NCBI RefSeq assembly: GCF_000512915.1
Contig: NZ_CP007034.1
Location: 2,792,001 to 2,856,000, forward strand
Direction of reading: 5' to 3'
Length of the DNA: 64,000 bases
DNA from: Barnesiella viscericola DSM 18177
GTDB lineage: Bacteria; Bacteroidota; Bacteroidia; Bacteroidales; Barnesiellaceae
The position numbers and the translations under genes are program-made. Positions 62,776 through 64,000 of this stretch are shown piece by piece. The notes below the pieces were generated by a model, which made no database searches, was not told the DNA's origin, and was given only the letters and a program-made list of their open reading frames with translations. Every line of letters starts with the position of its first letter. Position 1 is the stretch's first letter.

Positions 62776-63033
62776 ATGGAAGTAAGAATTGAAAGTATGA
62801 TTTGTGTGTGGGATGATGCAATCCCCACGATGTTCCTTGAATTTGTGAACCTCCTCACTCTCACAACGAGTGAGGGGGAATTGAGAAAGAGCGTAAAGGA
62901 GTTTGCCGAGAAGCACGAACTTGACAAGTTTTTCCTTTACGGCTTCGGCTCACACCATTTCTACCTGCACCAACGCTACACAAGCAACCCCGAAATGGTG
63001 ATGAAGAACAGAGTTCTGTCAGTACATTTTTAA
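62776..63033 (+). CDS. Hypothetical conjugative-element protein
   Basis: An 85-residue protein (VRIESMICVWDDAIPTMFLE and on) following PcfJ after 24 bases. Uncharacterised; composition and spacing suit the operon. Confidence 0.65.
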   Translation: MEVRIESMICVWDDAIPTMFLEFVNLLTLTTSEGELRKSVKEFAEKHELDKFFLYGFGSHHFYLHQRYTSNPEMVMKNRVLSVHF

Positions 63034-63052
63034 CCATCTAAAAAGCAACATT

Positions 63053-63286
63053 ATGACAACACGAATGACCATCAACGGAGTAAGCACCTGCGCGGAAGCA
63101 GGTACGGAGAAATACGAGCGTTTCCAATCGGGTATCGGAAGACGCAGGCGGACACTTGTGCAGTACGACTACCGCCACCCCATAGACAGAGAATTGTTCT
63201 CTTGTGTCAAACCCACGTTGGACGAGTGCCGAGCCGCACGGGACAAGTGGCTGAACGCAAAGAAGGGAAAGGAGGACAGACTATGA
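63053..63286 (+). CDS. DUF3873 family protein
   Basis: A 77-residue protein, MTINGVSTCAEAGTEKYERF and LVQYDYRHPIDRELFSCV being typical of DUF3873 in Bacteroides mobile elements. Its stop overlaps the next start (ATGA). Confidence 0.82.
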   Translation: MTTRMTINGVSTCAEAGTEKYERFQSGIGRRRRTLVQYDYRHPIDRELFSCVKPTLDECRAARDKWLNAKKGKEDRL

Positions 63287-63528
63287 ACACGACCTATCAA
63301 ACGCTGATAGTCAAGTTCAGCGAACCTATCACGGCATTGGACGGTATCTTTGACGATACCGGAGCGTGGGGAACGGACACCCTCAAGGGGTGGATAGATG
63401 ATTACGAAAGCACACGTTTCACCGCCACCGACAGCCATACGGCAGTCATCACGAGCGAGTACAATATGGAATGTGTGAAAGAGTGGCTACAACGGCAGAC
63501 CCCCATTTCCGAAATGCGAGAATTTTGA
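63283..63528 (+). CDS. Hypothetical conjugative-element protein
   Basis: 81 residues from the ATG at 63283, which overlaps the DUF3873 stop; the open frame further upstream is a shadow. NTTYQTLIVKFSEPITALDG begins it. Uncharacterised. Confidence 0.65.
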   Translation: MNTTYQTLIVKFSEPITALDGIFDDTGAWGTDTLKGWIDDYESTRFTATDSHTAVITSEYNMECVKEWLQRQTPISEMREF

Positions 63529-63581
63529 ACGGGATGGCGGTGTCCGCACCGCCAATACTTAAAACCCTAAAAACAAAAGAT

Positions 63582-63890
63582 ATGATAGCCAAGACGATAT
63601 TACAGCAGATAGGCGGAAAACGCTTCACCGCCATGACAGGTAGCCGTGATTTCATAGATATGGGCAACGGCTTACGGATGAGCCTTGCAAGGAACAAAAC
63701 AAGTGCCAACCGCCTTGACATCATCTATGACGAAGGGGCAGACCTCTACAATATGCGCTTCTACCGCAGGACGTTCAGCAAAAAGACCTTTGAGTGCAAG
63801 ACAAAGGACATTGCCGTACACGAGGGTATCTATTTTGATATGCTGGAGGAAATGTTCACGATGGTGACGGGACTTTACACACGCTTTTGA
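63582..63890 (+). CDS. Hypothetical conjugative-element protein
   Basis: 102 residues from the ATG at 63582 (MIAKTILQQIGGKRFTAMTG and on). It has GKRFTAMTGSRDF, a pattern seen in small Bacteroides mobile-element proteins. Last gene in the window; 63891-64000 holds no further gene start that I can support. Confidence 0.65.
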   Translation: MIAKTILQQIGGKRFTAMTGSRDFIDMGNGLRMSLARNKTSANRLDIIYDEGADLYNMRFYRRTFSKKTFECKTKDIAVHEGIYFDMLEEMFTMVTGLYTRF

Positions 63891-64000
63891 GTGGCGGGGC
63901 GGCGAGAGCCGCCCTACTTTCTTTCAGTGAGCATGATGGCGGACAAAGAAAGTAGCAAAGAAACCTTTGTCCAATCTGCGATAACTAAAAAATCCGCAAG

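Overview
The window looks like accessory DNA from a gut Bacteroidales genome (Bacteroides, Phocaeicola or Parabacteroides type). The reasons are -7 promoter boxes of the form TAnnTTTG, start sites without clear Shine-Dalgarno sequences, near-identical IS982-family copies, IS256 and IS1595 relatives, and many small protein families typical of Bacteroides integrative conjugative elements (DUF4121, DUF4120, DUF3871, DUF3873, PcfK/PcfJ-like). No tRNA, rRNA or core housekeeping block was seen.

Layout. 1-6 kb: an IS982 end has cut the 5' part of a gene, followed by a PD-(D/E)xK-type nuclease and a nuclease-DUF2971 protein, then an IS256 remnant with a complete IS982 inside it. 6-14.5 kb: two divergent large genes, a Ser/Thr kinase and a 1491-aa sacsin-like ATPase with a DUF3883 end; their 3' sides carry the same 80-bp sequence in inverted orientation. 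14.6-27.5 kb: a complete type III-B (Cmr) CRISPR system without cas1/cas2. It has a Cas6-like protein and CRISPR array 1 on the left; then a DHH-type phosphodiesterase (NrN-like), a CorA-like membrane effector, a 109-aa membrane protein, cmr1, cas10, cmr3, cmr4, cmr5, cmr6 and a second Cas6; then CRISPR array 2 with a different repeat. The NrN + CorA pair is the signature of the SAM-AMP signalling branch described in B. fragilis: Cas10 would make SAM-AMP on RNA recognition, CorA would respond at the membrane, and NrN would degrade the messenger.

27.5-36.7 kb: a RecD-like helicase with a TPR partner, a possible nuclease, an XRE regulator followed by a broken hipA, a Sll1717-type P-loop ATPase, an excisionase-like HTH protein, an HNH nuclease and a membrane protein. 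36.9-41.6 kb: a GC-richer conjugative-element module (DUF4121, ArdA-like and unknown proteins). 41.6-52.8 kb: an AT-rich cargo block that is the best candidate for an undescribed system. It has a promoter and a structured, about 250-nt untranslated leader, then a retron-like reverse transcriptase, an unknown protein, a degenerate receiver protein, a receiver-HEPN fusion (RNYAAH motif), a NERD nuclease/UvrD-like helicase and a WYL regulator. A second NERD protein and a second DUF2971 protein lie on the other strand.

53-54.5 kb returns to the conjugative-element module (DUF4120, DUF3871), where DUF3871 is cut by IS982 copy 3. That IS has itself been hit by a 3.9-kb IS1595-family element (perfect 26-bp ends, 8-bp target duplication) carrying five or six passenger genes. 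59.4-64 kb is again conjugative-element DNA (PcfK/PcfJ-like, DUF3873).

A recurrent intergenic structured element appears four times in the conjugative-element parts (near 37.0, 38.3, 53.2 and 60.3 kb). Its stems change sequence but keep pairing, which suggests a conserved RNA or DNA structure. All functional calls come from reading motifs by eye; no database search was possible.
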